64,000 nucleotides of DNA from Combretum micranthum (Eukaryota > Streptophyta > Magnoliopsida > Myrtales > Combretaceae). A model generated the notes under the pieces. It saw nothing but the letters and a program-made list of their open reading frames with translations, did not search any database and was not told the DNA's origin. Below, piece by piece: positions 46,881 through 56,843 of the stretch (the stretch's first letter is position 1; each line of letters opens with the position of its first letter). A program made the position numbers and the translations under genes. The stretch covers positions 1 to 64,000 of the forward strand of contig JAMXBD010001204.1 in the NCBI GenBank assembly GCA_024138025.1, given 5' to 3'.

Positions 46881-49800
46881 AAGGAACAGTTCAGCTCACT
46901 CCTCATCTTATTCTTCATAATGTCCTATATGTACCAGAATTTAAACACAATCTCCTCTCAGTTCCTAAACTCCTTGCTGATCAATCTCTTATTGCTGTTA
47001 TTGATAACAATTTTTGTCAATTTCAGGACCCGAGAACTCATAAACAAGTAGCAAAAGCTCAAGCAATGTGTGGATTGTATGTACTAAATTTGGAGCCCAT
47101 TAGGAAGTTCAGTGTCAAATCTAGTCCTTGTAATCAGTTGTCCACTGATTTTTCTCATGTAGTTTCCAATAAATCTTGTTCTAATCTTCATTTGTATCAT
47201 GAAAGATTAGGACACACTTCATTGTCAAAACTTAAACACTTGAGTAGCTGTTCCGATTATAATTTTTCCCATTTCTTTTGTGAAACTTGTAAGGTTGCTA
47301 AAATGCATCGTCAACCTTTCCTTCGAAATGAACACATGTCTAGTTTTGCTTTTGAGCTGATACATATTGACTTGTGGGGTCCATATCATGTTGCCACCAG
47401 AAATGGTGACCATTATTTTCTTACTTTAGTGGATGATTACTCTCGAGGAACTTGGACTTACCTATTAAAGTATAAATCACAAGTGTCATCGACTTTGGAG
47501 AACTTCCTTGCATATGTGTTGAATCATTTTCATATTTGTCCTAAATTCATGAGGAGTGATAATGGAACAGAATTTTTGGGCAAAGAATGTCAGTCTATCT
47601 TTTCTAAACATGGCATTGTTCATCAAAGAAGTACACCATACACTCCTCAACAAAATGGAAGAGTAGAGAGAAAACATCGACATCTTTTAGATACTTCTCG
47701 TGCTTTGCTTTTGCATTCTGGTTTGCCTAAATTGTTTTGGGGAGATTGTATCCAAGTTGCTACATATTTGATTAATCGGATGCCTATGAAATTGTTGAAT
47801 TGGAAAACCCCTTATGAGAGGCTGTTTGGACATGTTCCTAAATATGATCATCTCCGTGTTTTTGGATGTTTGTGTTTTGCTGCTGATGTCAAGCCACACA
47901 AAGATAAATTTGAACCTAGGGGTCGAAAATGTGTCTTTTTGGGTTATTCTAATGGACACAATACTTATAAGGTTTATGATCTTGAAGATGAGAAGTTAAT
48001 GATCAGCAGAGATGTTGAGTTTGTTGAAGGCAGATTTCCTTTTAAGGAATCAAACATGTGTTCATTTCCAAGTTCTTCTAATGGTTCTTCTCTTCTTTTT
48101 CCAATCACTAATAGTCCCTATACACATACTTCTTTTCCTTCTGCTGATTTACCCATTTCAAGCTCTACTTCTTCTTCTGGTCAATCTGATACACTTTCTT
48201 TCCCTACTGATTCTTTGTCTGATAATTCTCTTTCCTTGTCCCCTACTTCATTGTCTGAAACACAGCAATCCAATCCTGTTAATATTCAATCTGATATTCG
48301 AAGATCTACCAGAGTTACTCGTCCTCCTAATTGGCTCCAATCTTATGTACATTCACTTCACACTGGTTGTTTGCCTAAGCTTGATTCCATTTCTTTTCCT
48401 AACCCACATCCTCCCAACCCACATCCTCTATTTTCTTTTTCTTCTTTTACTTCTTATCCTACGGAATATGTGACATCATTAGCTAATGTGTTTTTAACTC
48501 ACGAACCATCCTCTTATGCTCAAGCATCCAAAGATGACAGATGGATTGCAGCCATGAACAGGGAGCTAGATGCTCTTGAGCAGAATGGCACTTGGGAGCT
48601 TACTACCTTGCCTAAGGGGAAGCGTACCATTGGTTGCAAATGGGTCTACAAGATTAAATATAATTCGGATGGAAGTGTTGAACGGTTTAAAGCTCGGTTA
48701 GTTGCAAAGGGATATACCCAAGTAGAGGGTGAAGATTATCATAGCACTTTCTCTCCCGTTGCACATCTTACAACAGTTCGAATTCTTTTGGCTGTTGCAT
48801 CTGTTTCTAATTGGCCAATCCATCAAGTAGATATTAACAACGCTTTTTTACACGGATTTCTTGATGAGGAAATTTATATGGTTCCTCCTCAAGGGTATAC
48901 TAAAGCTAAGGATGGACAAGTTTGTCGTTTGTTGAAGTCCTTGTATGGACTTAAACAAGCATCACGTCAATGGAATTTAGAGATTTCAAAATTCTTACAA
49001 AAGCTTGGCTTTATGCAATCTGCTCATGATCATTCCCTTTTTACACGTTCTTCTACTGCTGGTTTTATTGTCATTTTATTGTATGTAGATGACATGTTGT
49101 TGACAGGGAATAATGTTCAACTTATTTGTGAAGTGAAAGAACAATTACATTCCACTTTTTCTATCAAAGATCTTGGAGAAGCTCGGTTCTTTTTGGGCCT
49201 TGAAATATGTCGCACTTCCCATGGCATTCGATTGAATCAACGGAAGTTTCTCTTGGATATCTTAACTGATACTGGTCTCACTGCTGCTAAACCAGTTTCT
49301 GTTCCTCTTCCTTCTGGCTCTACTCTATATACTGATGCAGGGGATTTACTTGATGATGCTACTCACTATCGTCGCTTGATTGGCCGCCTCTTTTATCTTA
49401 CTCTTACACGGCCTGACATTTCTTTTGCTGTTCATAAATTGAGTCAGTTTGTAAGTGCTCCACGTGCTGCTCATCTTCGTGCTGCTTATCATCTATTACG
49501 ATATCTTAAAGGATCAGTGGACTTGGGATTATTTTACTCTTCTGCTGGTTCCTTTGACTTACAAGCCTATTCTGATGCGGATTGGGGAGCTTGTTTGCTT
49601 GATCGGAAATCAATTACTGGTTTTTGTGTTTTACTTGGCAACTCCCTTATTTCTTGGAAGACTAAAAAGCAATCCACGGTTTCCACGAGCTCCACGGAAG
49701 CTGAATATCGCAGTATGAGCAGTACTGCTAAAGAACTCCTTTGGATTTCTTACATTCTTCAAGATCTTGGTGTGCCCTCCTCTTCACCTGTTCTTCTATA

Positions 49801-50041
49801 CTGTGATAACAAATCAGCTCAAATGCTTGCTGATCATCCTTGTCATCATAGTAGAACAAAGCACATTGCCATTGATGCCCACTTTGTTAGACATCAAGTT
49901 TCTTCTGGATTTTTGGTGATTGCTCATGTTTCATCCAAGAATCAACTAGCAGATTTCTTAACCAAATCCGTTCCAGAACATCAATTGTTTTTTTCTTTCC
50001 AAGCTGAGCCTTTCTGGCTCCATCTTGAGAGGGGGGTGTGA
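46877..50041 (+). CDS. Copia A pol: integrase, reverse transcriptase, RNase H (1054 codons)
   Basis: The frame continues the polyprotein in the -1 phase relative to gag; the first codon given is TTG, and it is open for some way upstream. It begins with the pre-integrase block (NVLYVPEFKHNLLS). Next is the integrase HHCC finger (H108, H113, C135, C138) and the DD35E core with D165, D228 and E264. After a Ser/Pro-rich linker comes the RT with IDALEQNGTWEL-like start, QVDINNAFLHGFLDEEIYM and the catalytic YVDD at 736-739. RNase H follows with SDADWG near 899 and the LYCDNKSA…RTKHI…DFLTK tail. All catalytic residues I can check are present. The stop codon lies within the first bases of the 3' LTR. 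The element inserts DNA copies via an RNA intermediate. Confidence 0.95.
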   Translation: MKGTVQLTPHLILHNVLYVPEFKHNLLSVPKLLADQSLIAVIDNNFCQFQDPRTHKQVAKAQAMCGLYVLNLEPIRKFSVKSSPCNQLSTDFSHVVSNKSCSNLHLYHERLGHTSLSKLKHLSSCSDYNFSHFFCETCKVAKMHRQPFLRNEHMSSFAFELIHIDLWGPYHVATRNGDHYFLTLVDDYSRGTWTYLLKYKSQVSSTLENFLAYVLNHFHICPKFMRSDNGTEFLGKECQSIFSKHGIVHQRSTPYTPQQNGRVERKHRHLLDTSRALLLHSGLPKLFWGDCIQVATYLINRMPMKLLNWKTPYERLFGHVPKYDHLRVFGCLCFAADVKPHKDKFEPRGRKCVFLGYSNGHNTYKVYDLEDEKLMISRDVEFVEGRFPFKESNMCSFPSSSNGSSLLFPITNSPYTHTSFPSADLPISSSTSSSGQSDTLSFPTDSLSDNSLSLSPTSLSETQQSNPVNIQSDIRRSTRVTRPPNWLQSYVHSLHTGCLPKLDSISFPNPHPPNPHPLFSFSSFTSYPTEYVTSLANVFLTHEPSSYAQASKDDRWIAAMNRELDALEQNGTWELTTLPKGKRTIGCKWVYKIKYNSDGSVERFKARLVAKGYTQVEGEDYHSTFSPVAHLTTVRILLAVASVSNWPIHQVDINNAFLHGFLDEEIYMVPPQGYTKAKDGQVCRLLKSLYGLKQASRQWNLEISKFLQKLGFMQSAHDHSLFTRSSTAGFIVILLYVDDMLLTGNNVQLICEVKEQLHSTFSIKDLGEARFFLGLEICRTSHGIRLNQRKFLLDILTDTGLTAAKPVSVPLPSGSTLYTDAGDLLDDATHYRRLIGRLFYLTLTRPDISFAVHKLSQFVSAPRAAHLRAAYHLLRYLKGSVDLGLFYSSAGSFDLQAYSDADWGACLLDRKSITGFCVLLGNSLISWKTKKQSTVSTSSTEAEYRSMSSTAKELLWISYILQDLGVPSSSPVLLYCDNKSAQMLADHPCHHSRTKHIAIDAHFVRHQVSSGFLVIAHVSSKNQLADFLTKSVPEHQLFFSFQAEPFWLHLERGV
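50027..50036 (+). other. Copia A polypurine tract
   Basis: GAGAGGGGGG directly precedes the 3' LTR and would prime plus-strand synthesis. It is also the last coding part of pol. Confidence 0.85.
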
Positions 50042-50292
50042 AATATATCATTATTTCTATATATTATTGAGCACGTGACTTATACTTAGGCATCACGTGT
50101 TTTTCCTTTTCTATTCTTTGTTTTCTGTTTGTTGTATATAAAAGGAAATATCTCTTTTTTGTATCAACAGATTTTGTAACAACCATTATACAGAATAAGA
50201 AATATCTTTCTGTTGGTTCGTCATGAATAGCTTCTCCAGATTGCATCATGTTCATTCCTTTTGATTCAGCTGATGAATCGATTAATTCCACA
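50037..50292 (+). repeat. Copia A 3' LTR (256 bp)
   Basis: Nearly identical to the 5' LTR. It ends CA at 50292 and is followed by the TTTAG target duplication (50293-50297). Confidence 0.95.
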
Positions 50293-50345
50293 TTTAGTTA
50301 CTTTATATTCCTTGGAGAACTATTTTTATTTTTCATCTTTTAACA

Positions 50346-50383
50346 CTATTTTTAAACTTAAACACTTGAGTGAGTGAATCCAT
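50346..50383 (-). pseudogene. CBF/DREB1-like gene, copy 3, first codons (split-off 5' end)
   Basis: The minus strand starts at ATG 50383 and reads MDSLTQVFKFKNS, matching [13 protein letters not shown] of copy 2 and [13 protein letters not shown] of copy 1. Alignment to copy 2 then stops at 50346, at the CTATT duplication, and continues at 35037. This is the 5' end of the gene whose body lies 15.3 kb to the left. Upstream, to 50862, the leader and promoter align with those of copies 1 and 2. Confidence 0.85.
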
Positions 50384-50862
50384 GTTGTCCTTCTTTGATT
50401 GTAATATTTTCCGGTGCTGGTAATATATATTTCGAGTTGGGTTTTGTCCTATGAGTGAAGTGATGATGATGATGATGATATATATATCTTTTGAGTGTGG
50501 AAAAGAAGTTGAGCAAGTTGAAGGTAATTACAAGATGGAAGACGGTTTTTGGTGATAAGCCACGGTTCATACACATTGAAAGTGAATGAATTTTCATAAG
50601 TGGAACACTAATTTGTCTGGTTTTGAATACTTATTTTGGAGAACACTTTGAAACATGTCTGTCCAGCTCCTTCATGACGACAACATAGGGCACCGTTGAT
50701 CCTTGCACTGATGTCGTGTGCGAAGAATACGGTGGCTTCTTTTTGTCTGCCGAAAGGAAAATTGTATTGTATCGAAAATATTAAGTGCTGACTACTGACC
50801 AAGTCCAAGTCTCATGGTTTGGAGAGGCATGGAGTTTTAGTCACTTTTATTCCACAAATACA
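50384..50862 (-). promoter_or_regulatory. Leader and promoter of CBF copy 3
   Basis: This stretch aligns with the region upstream of copies 1 and 2, including a (GAT)n/ATATATAT run at 50463-50487 at the TATA position, the GTTGAGCAAGTTGAAG leader zone and the CCAGCTCCTTCATGACGAC zone (about 50664-50682). The alignment ends at the insertion of Copia B. It now controls only a 12-codon stub followed by transposon sequence. Confidence 0.65.
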
Positions 50863-50903
50863 TGTGAAAATCAAGTTTCTGCTACAAGTTATTCAAGCTT
50901 TCC

Positions 50904-53900
50904 TGTAAACCCCTGAAATTTTTCACATTAGTACACGACTCTAAAGTAGAATGTATGAACTAGTTAATAGACTTAGATTCCAATAAAAGCCTAAGAATAG
51001 ATCAATGCATGGAATTTGGCTAGATGAGGATTTAGAAATCAAATAAAGAACTTCTTTAACCCTAATTGATACCAAAAACGAGATTTCGTATCTTAAACGG
51101 ATAATTCAAGATATGATTAAAAGGAAATCTAAATTTCAAACCCGAAACTTGTTATATAAATAGATTAAATAGAAAAATATAAATATAGAGATTAAATGAT
51201 TGCTTTTGAACTCAACAATGATTTGAGACTAGAACAATGAGTAGTAATGAGCTTATGTTTGGATTTAAATCCTAAAGTCAAGATTCCTAGATAGTATTAA
51301 ACGCTACTAATAAGATTTCATAATAGGTATAAAAAACTAAAGATATATAGATAATCTAGCTTTTATATCAAGTGCGATATTAAGTAGTTAATCAACTACG
51401 CTTATAGACAGAAAACGATAACCTAAAGATAAACTGTTAGGATTATAAATACACAATGAAAACATAAAATGATGTATAACTCAAGATCTAAACTTCAAAT
51501 AAATAATTGCATCATACTATTGTTCTAATTAGGGGTTTTCTTAAACTATTGGAGCCTAAAACAAAAATTGACCTAATGAGTTTGGGAAACCTTAATCGCG
51601 GGAGATAAAATTCTACAAATAATTAATCACGTAAATTTAAAACTTAAAGTTGTATTGTTTAATAACCTAAGTATTTTGTAGAATCCTATAAACATATTTT
51701 TGTTCAAAAACTCTCGAAGATTAGCTAAATTATACCCGTATACTTAGTAAGCTATCCTAAAACAAAGTTAAATAATTAACTAATATTAATATATATATAT
51801 ATATAATATATTTGGTCGAGATTTTCAGCTGCAAGTTGCTCTTTGGTTGGCATGGAGGACCTTGAAATTTGAGAGCCGAAATTTTGCCTCAATAATGCCT
51901 AAATTATCAACAAAATCAACCCTAAAACCCAATCAAAGATTGCCACATCAGTTCCTCATTTATGACCATGAAAACAACTGATTAAACAGAGCTAAATGTA
52001 GAGAAAATTCGGATCAAATGGCAGCCGCAAGCTTCTCCTTCTTCTCTCTATATATACATATACTTAAAGCTCTTAATGAAGAAACCAACAAACATTAAAC
52101 ACTCTCAAACTTTCTAGAACAAAACTATTCCTAATTAGCAGCCAAAACAACCTAAAAACAAAACTTAAACTACTCAAATCATCCAAGTTATAAATCGGAA
52201 GAAAAACTAGTACGAAAAACACTTGAAACGAGTTCAAAGGTGAGTTGATGTAATTTGAATGTTTTTCTTTTAAAACTAAGGATTGGAACTGACTTTTGAT
52301 AATCATAGGAACATAATCAATACAAAAACAAGCTTCGAATTCCATCGGATTGGCTCAACCAAGGTAAAAATCCAAAACCCTAGTTGTACTTTATTAGAAT
52401 CGAAATTTAAGGATATATGTTTGTAGAAGTGTTAGGAGTTGTTGTATGTCTATATATAGATATAGAAACACTTAAGAATGGTTTAGGAATGTTTTTGATT
52501 TAGAAAATTTAAGAAATATGAATTGGATCATTGGAGAAGATGATGAACAGTGCTAACACTATCCATAAGCCGGCAGTGTAGATGTCCAACGCCAGCGGCT
52601 TACAAGGGTAGGCCGGCGGTGTAGAGACGGTTTACACTAAACAGAAGTTACGTAAAAATTATTTTCACGTAAAATGAACGAACGCCAGCTATATGTGAGT
52701 TTATGCCAGCGGCGTATAGTCCCGCGTACGTTGAAAGCTAACGGCTTTCAAAGCCAGTGCAACCGATATGAAATAATATGCAAAACAAATGAACACCGGC
52801 ACCTGGGTTTCAAAGCCGGCGGCGTTGGAGCCAGCATAGACCCAGATTTCTTCTACGATAACCTTGTTTGATATGAACAGAAAAAAAAAATATATATATA
52901 TATAAATATATACAACAAGCACTATTGATCATATTATATATATATATATATATATACATATATGATAATATAGAATTTATTAAGTAGATAACTAAATACA
53001 AACATTTAGAATAAATTTATGTAATATTTGATAATTCTTAAAACCCTAGAATTAGAGAAAAATATTAAGTGTTAATAAAAATTATAAATAATTAAATATT
53101 TGTTCTAAATAGATAAAATAGGTAAGAATGGAAATGGAAATAAGTTAAATTTACAAATAATGTGACTTCTAAAAATGACAAAATAATTACATGAAATAAA
53201 TTAGGAGAAACACGACGACACTAAGTATTAATAAATAAAGATGATTTTCTATATTGAGCTCAGTATAGAATAACATAAAATTAGTATTAATCACTACAAA
53301 ACTTGATAAATATCAAGTTTAGGACACTAGTCACATATAGGAATTTAGCTATATAATCTATATTATATTGATGAATACTTTATTCATCTTAATAGGTGAC
53401 TTTGATACCCTAGAAGATCTTCCAACCGATTATTACGATTAAGTCAATATGAGCAGGTGAGTAATTCAATCATATTATACTGTTTGTGCTTGTAAATAGC
53501 TAAATATATAATACAAAGACAATCAAATAAATGCCTTATTGCAAATATGTTGTGATCTGATTGTATGATTGTTAATCTATCATTACAAAAGTGATAATAC
53601 AATGATTTGATGTTGTGAAGTAATATGATGATGATTGTGCGTAATGTATGATCACCATGAAATTGAATAAGAACTATTGACTTAATAAAATAATCTGGTC
53701 ATGCATTGCACGTACTGCATTATTGCATATAAAAATGGGTGACAGCCTACTATGTATTAATATTTCGGTTCTCTGTTAATACTTGGTTTTTCTAAAGTGT
53801 TAGTTCTTCCAAGGTTTTCCTTGTTCCGTTGGTTCTACGGAAACTAAGTGGTAATGAAGAATGTCGCCCGTAGTATCACTTTGAAATGATTAATACTTAG

Positions 53901-54581
53901 GGAGTTTCTAAGGATGGATACAGGAAATGGTCAGTCAAATTTATTATATTTAAAGTGATAACCCTAAAACGAGAAATCATTGATTTTCCTGTAAACTTAG
54001 TCTCTCCTAGGCAGGTGGATCATAAGGTAATTGTTCTTCAACCCTGAAAAAGAGGGCGTAAATCTTTTTCCCTGTTTGGATTCTAGATCATCCAAGCTTG
54101 TATCTGTGTATATGATTGAGTGCTTGCATTACATATGATTTGCTAATAATTTGTGTGATGTATAATATGTTTGGTTATTCATTGAGCCGTGGTTTCGCTC
54201 GTACTCCAATAGTCTTTTCAGGTTTACTCTTCAACCCTGGTTAGTCACTTCCAGGAATATGGCTCTCGTAAGAGCTTAGGAGTTGGAAGGCTATGGTTAT
54301 ACTTGGGAATAATGGTTATGTTTTCTTGGAATAGATTAGTTAGTGCTATTGTATCAGTTATGAACTACAAGAAGGCTACATGGTTTGTAATAGTTCTATG
54401 ATATTTTGTGATTAAGATAGCAGTTATTCACTAATTTATTTCTTACATATATTTATCATTTCTTATCAAGCAACTAAAAGATACTGCTGTTTTGAAAACC
54501 TGTCACTCTCTGAAGGTAATCTAGTGATAGTATTCAAGTGTGACTTGTTTACTTCTACTAGGGTACCCTCGGGGCGTGACA
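50904..54581 (+). mobile_element. 3.68-kb solo LTR nested in the LTR of Copia B
   Basis: The element runs from TGTAAACCCC to GGGGCGTGACA and is flanked by perfect TTTCC duplications (50899-50903 and 54582-54586). Removing it and one duplication restores a Copia B LTR that matches the right-hand copy. No primer-binding site or pol domain lies inside. A TATA-like TCTATATATA at about 52047-52056 gives U3 about 1.1 kb and the rest R/U5. Length and end sequence suit a Tekay/Del-type chromovirus LTR, which is an inference. A G+C-rich patch is at 52560-52830. Confidence 0.85.
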
Positions 54582-54813
54582 TTTCCTCCATGGAAATACT
54601 TTGATGAACAGAGAGCATCTTCGATGAACGAAAATGGAAAGAAAATCTATTTTCATTAATTTGTTAAAGTGGTTACAAGAAGTCTATTTATACTCTGTAT
54701 TACTATACAATCTAACAAACAAACCAATAGAAAAAATACACATGTAATCCCAAAAGAATGAAAATAAATAAATGCACACATATATTCACATCCACTCCTC
54801 AAGTTAGAGCTTC

Positions 54814-55602
54814 TCATAGACCCAACTTGAAACATAAATCTTGAACTCGTGCTATTCCTAAACACTTAGTGAAAATATCAGCAAGCTGATCCAAGAATGA
54901 AACATATAAAGGATGAATGAAACCAAAAGTGATATAATCACGAACAAAATGCACATCAATATCTTTGTGCTTTGTCTGACCATGCATGCATGGATTTTGT
55001 GCTATCATCAAAGTGGACTTGTTATCACAGTATAGAGACAATGGCATACAAACTGATAACCTCAAATCTCGTAAAATATAAGAAAACCAGAGGAGCTCTT
55101 TAGTCGCAACTGCAAAAGCCCTATACTCTGCTTCAGTTGTAAAGGCAGAAACAGTTGGCTGTTTCTTAGATTTCCAGGGAACCAAAGCACCACCTAAAAA
55201 TATACAATACCTCGAGACTAATTTACGATCAACATTGCAAGAACCCCAATTAGAATCAATATAGCCATGAAGATCAATCTTATTATTCGAAGGATAAAAT
55301 AATCCTAAAGATGAAGTACCCTTCAAATAACGAAGTAGATGAAAAAGTGCTTGCAAATGAGTAGTTCGAGGACTAGATAGAAATTGACTCAAACGATGGA
55401 TAGCAAAAGTAATGTCAAGCCATGTTAAAGTGATATACAATAGCTTACCAACTAACTTTCGATAGAAAGATGCATTAGATAACAAATCATTAGGCGAATG
55501 ATCTAAAACAAGACGTTGTGGTAAGGGAAAAGAAATTGGCTTTGAACCAATTAACCCTGTTGTATGGAAGACATCCATAATGAACTTGCACTGATTAACC
55601 AA
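54814..55602 (-). pseudogene. Copia B RNase H and RT end
   Basis: The open piece (262 codons) begins within the RT end (CKFIMDVFHTTGLIGSKPI, GKLLYITLTWLDITFAIHRLSQFLSSPRT) and runs through RNase H: IDLHGYIDSNWGSCNVDRKLVSRYCIF, KKQPTVSAFTTEAEYRAFA, LYCDNKSTLMIAQNP, HGQTKHKDIDVHFV and DQLADIFTKCLG. The usual YSDADW reads YIDSNW, so the first catalytic Asp position is still present. A polypurine-like GAGGAGTGGA tract lies between this frame and the 3' LTR. Confidence 0.9.
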
Positions 55603-55639
55603 GATTCCTTGACTACTTCAATAGAGCTCTAACCCAAGA

Positions 55640-56457
55640 AAGAACTGAGTCAATCCCATGTCTTTGATAGTGAATTGTGTATGAAGCTGACATTTAATAT
55701 AGGTTATAAAATTCTAATCAGAACCGATCAAAAGCATGTCATCAACGTACAATAAAATGAATACACTACCTTGAGGACCATGAACAGTAAAAAGAGAGTG
55801 ATCATGTGTAGATTGAGTAAAACCAAGTGATAAAATAAACTTGGATATCTCAATATTCCACTGTCTAGACGCTTGTTTTAACCCATACAAGAATCTTTTA
55901 GGATGACAAACTTGATGTGGCAAGGCCTTAGTGCATCCTTTAGGCACTTTCATATACACTTCTTCATCCAAATAGCCATGAAGAAATTCATTATTCATGT
56001 CTATTTGATGCAAAGGCCATGCATTAGCAGCTGCACCAGCAAAAATAACCCGAATTGTATTTAACTTTGCAACGGGAGAAAACGTATCATGGTAATCTAC
56101 CCCTTCCACTTAAGTAAAGCCCTTAGCCACAAGTCTAGCTTTGTATCGTTCAATGGTTCCATCCGATCTATACATAATTTTATAGACCCATTTGTTACCC
56201 ACTGCCTTTTTTCCTTTGGGCAATTCAGTTAATTCCCATGTATCATTAGCTTCAAGTGCATCCAATTCCTTCTGCATGGCAAGCTGCCATTCTTGTTGCT
56301 TGGATGCTTCCAAATAGTTATGAGGTTCTTGTGTATTTAACACATTTGCTAAAGATGGTATAAACTCATGTAGGTAAGAAAGAAAGGTGGAAGTGTCAAA
56401 TAAAGGGTATAAAGAAGGCTGAACAGTAGATGTAGATGAAACTAGAGAAAATTTCAT
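55640..56457 (-). pseudogene. Copia B reverse transcriptase, broken into two frames
   Basis: The piece at 56110-56457 holds the RT start ([56 protein letters not shown]), ending at a stop where VEG should follow. The piece at 55714-56109 continues MEGVDYHDTFSPVAKLNTIRV…QIDMNNEFLHGYLDEEVYMKVP, LYGLKQASRQWN and the catalytic YVDDMLLIGSD near 55717-55745. A frameshift then separates it from the RNase H piece. The catalytic motif is intact but the enzyme is not continuous. Confidence 0.9.
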
Positions 56458-56594
56458 GGCATTAGCAGGTGTATAATTGTGTGCTATATGTGCATAATCA
56501 CGTAACCAGATAAGAGATTTTCTAATTATGTTAGACTAACGTACTCTATCATTAGAATGATGATCTACAGTATTAGATATTACATCAGTCTCGG

Positions 56595-56764
56595 TAGATG
56601 ACTAAGAATGATTAGACTTATTAGGAGACAAAGAACTATCAGGTAAAGAAGAAGTAATATTGTGATATGAAGGACACAATAGATGACTAAGAATGATTAG
56701 ACTTATTAGGAGACAAAGAACTATCAGGTAAAGAAGAAGTAATATTGTGATATGAAGGACACAA
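56595..56764 (-). repeat. Perfect 85-bp tandem duplication in Copia B
   Basis: Copies at 56595-56679 and 56680-56764 are identical by eye. They lie in the linker between integrase and RT. Because 85 is not a multiple of three, the duplication shifts the frame. Perfect identity in an otherwise decayed element means it arose late. Confidence 0.95.
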
Positions 56765-56843
56765 CAGGCACATAAATCGAAGGACATGAAGACTCATAAA
56801 GAACAGGAGGAGGACTATTAGCAGTGACAGGACAACTTTCATG

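Larger units (their letters stand above)
35038..50345. mobile_element. 190-bp solo-LTR-like element carrying two nested transposons
   Basis: The outermost insertion in CBF copy 3 begins TGTTGGAAG at 35038 and ends TTTTAACA at 50345, flanked by perfect CTATT duplications (35033-35037 and 50346-50350). With the inner CACTA and Copia A elements and their target duplications taken out, 190 bp remain (35038-35090, 45169-45257, 50298-50345). TG…CA ends and a 5-bp duplication fit a small solo LTR. The parent family is unknown. Confidence 0.75.

Noticed and set aside
48012..48473. 153-codon hydrophobic frame inside Copia A pol
   Set aside because: Alternative phase of the Ser/Pro/Thr-rich linker; a Leu/Phe-rich frame is expected from pyrimidine-rich codons.
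53292..53301. CACTACAAAA motif inside the solo LTR
   Set aside because: No inverted TTTTGTAGTG partner or transposase nearby, and the solo LTR borders are well supported without it.
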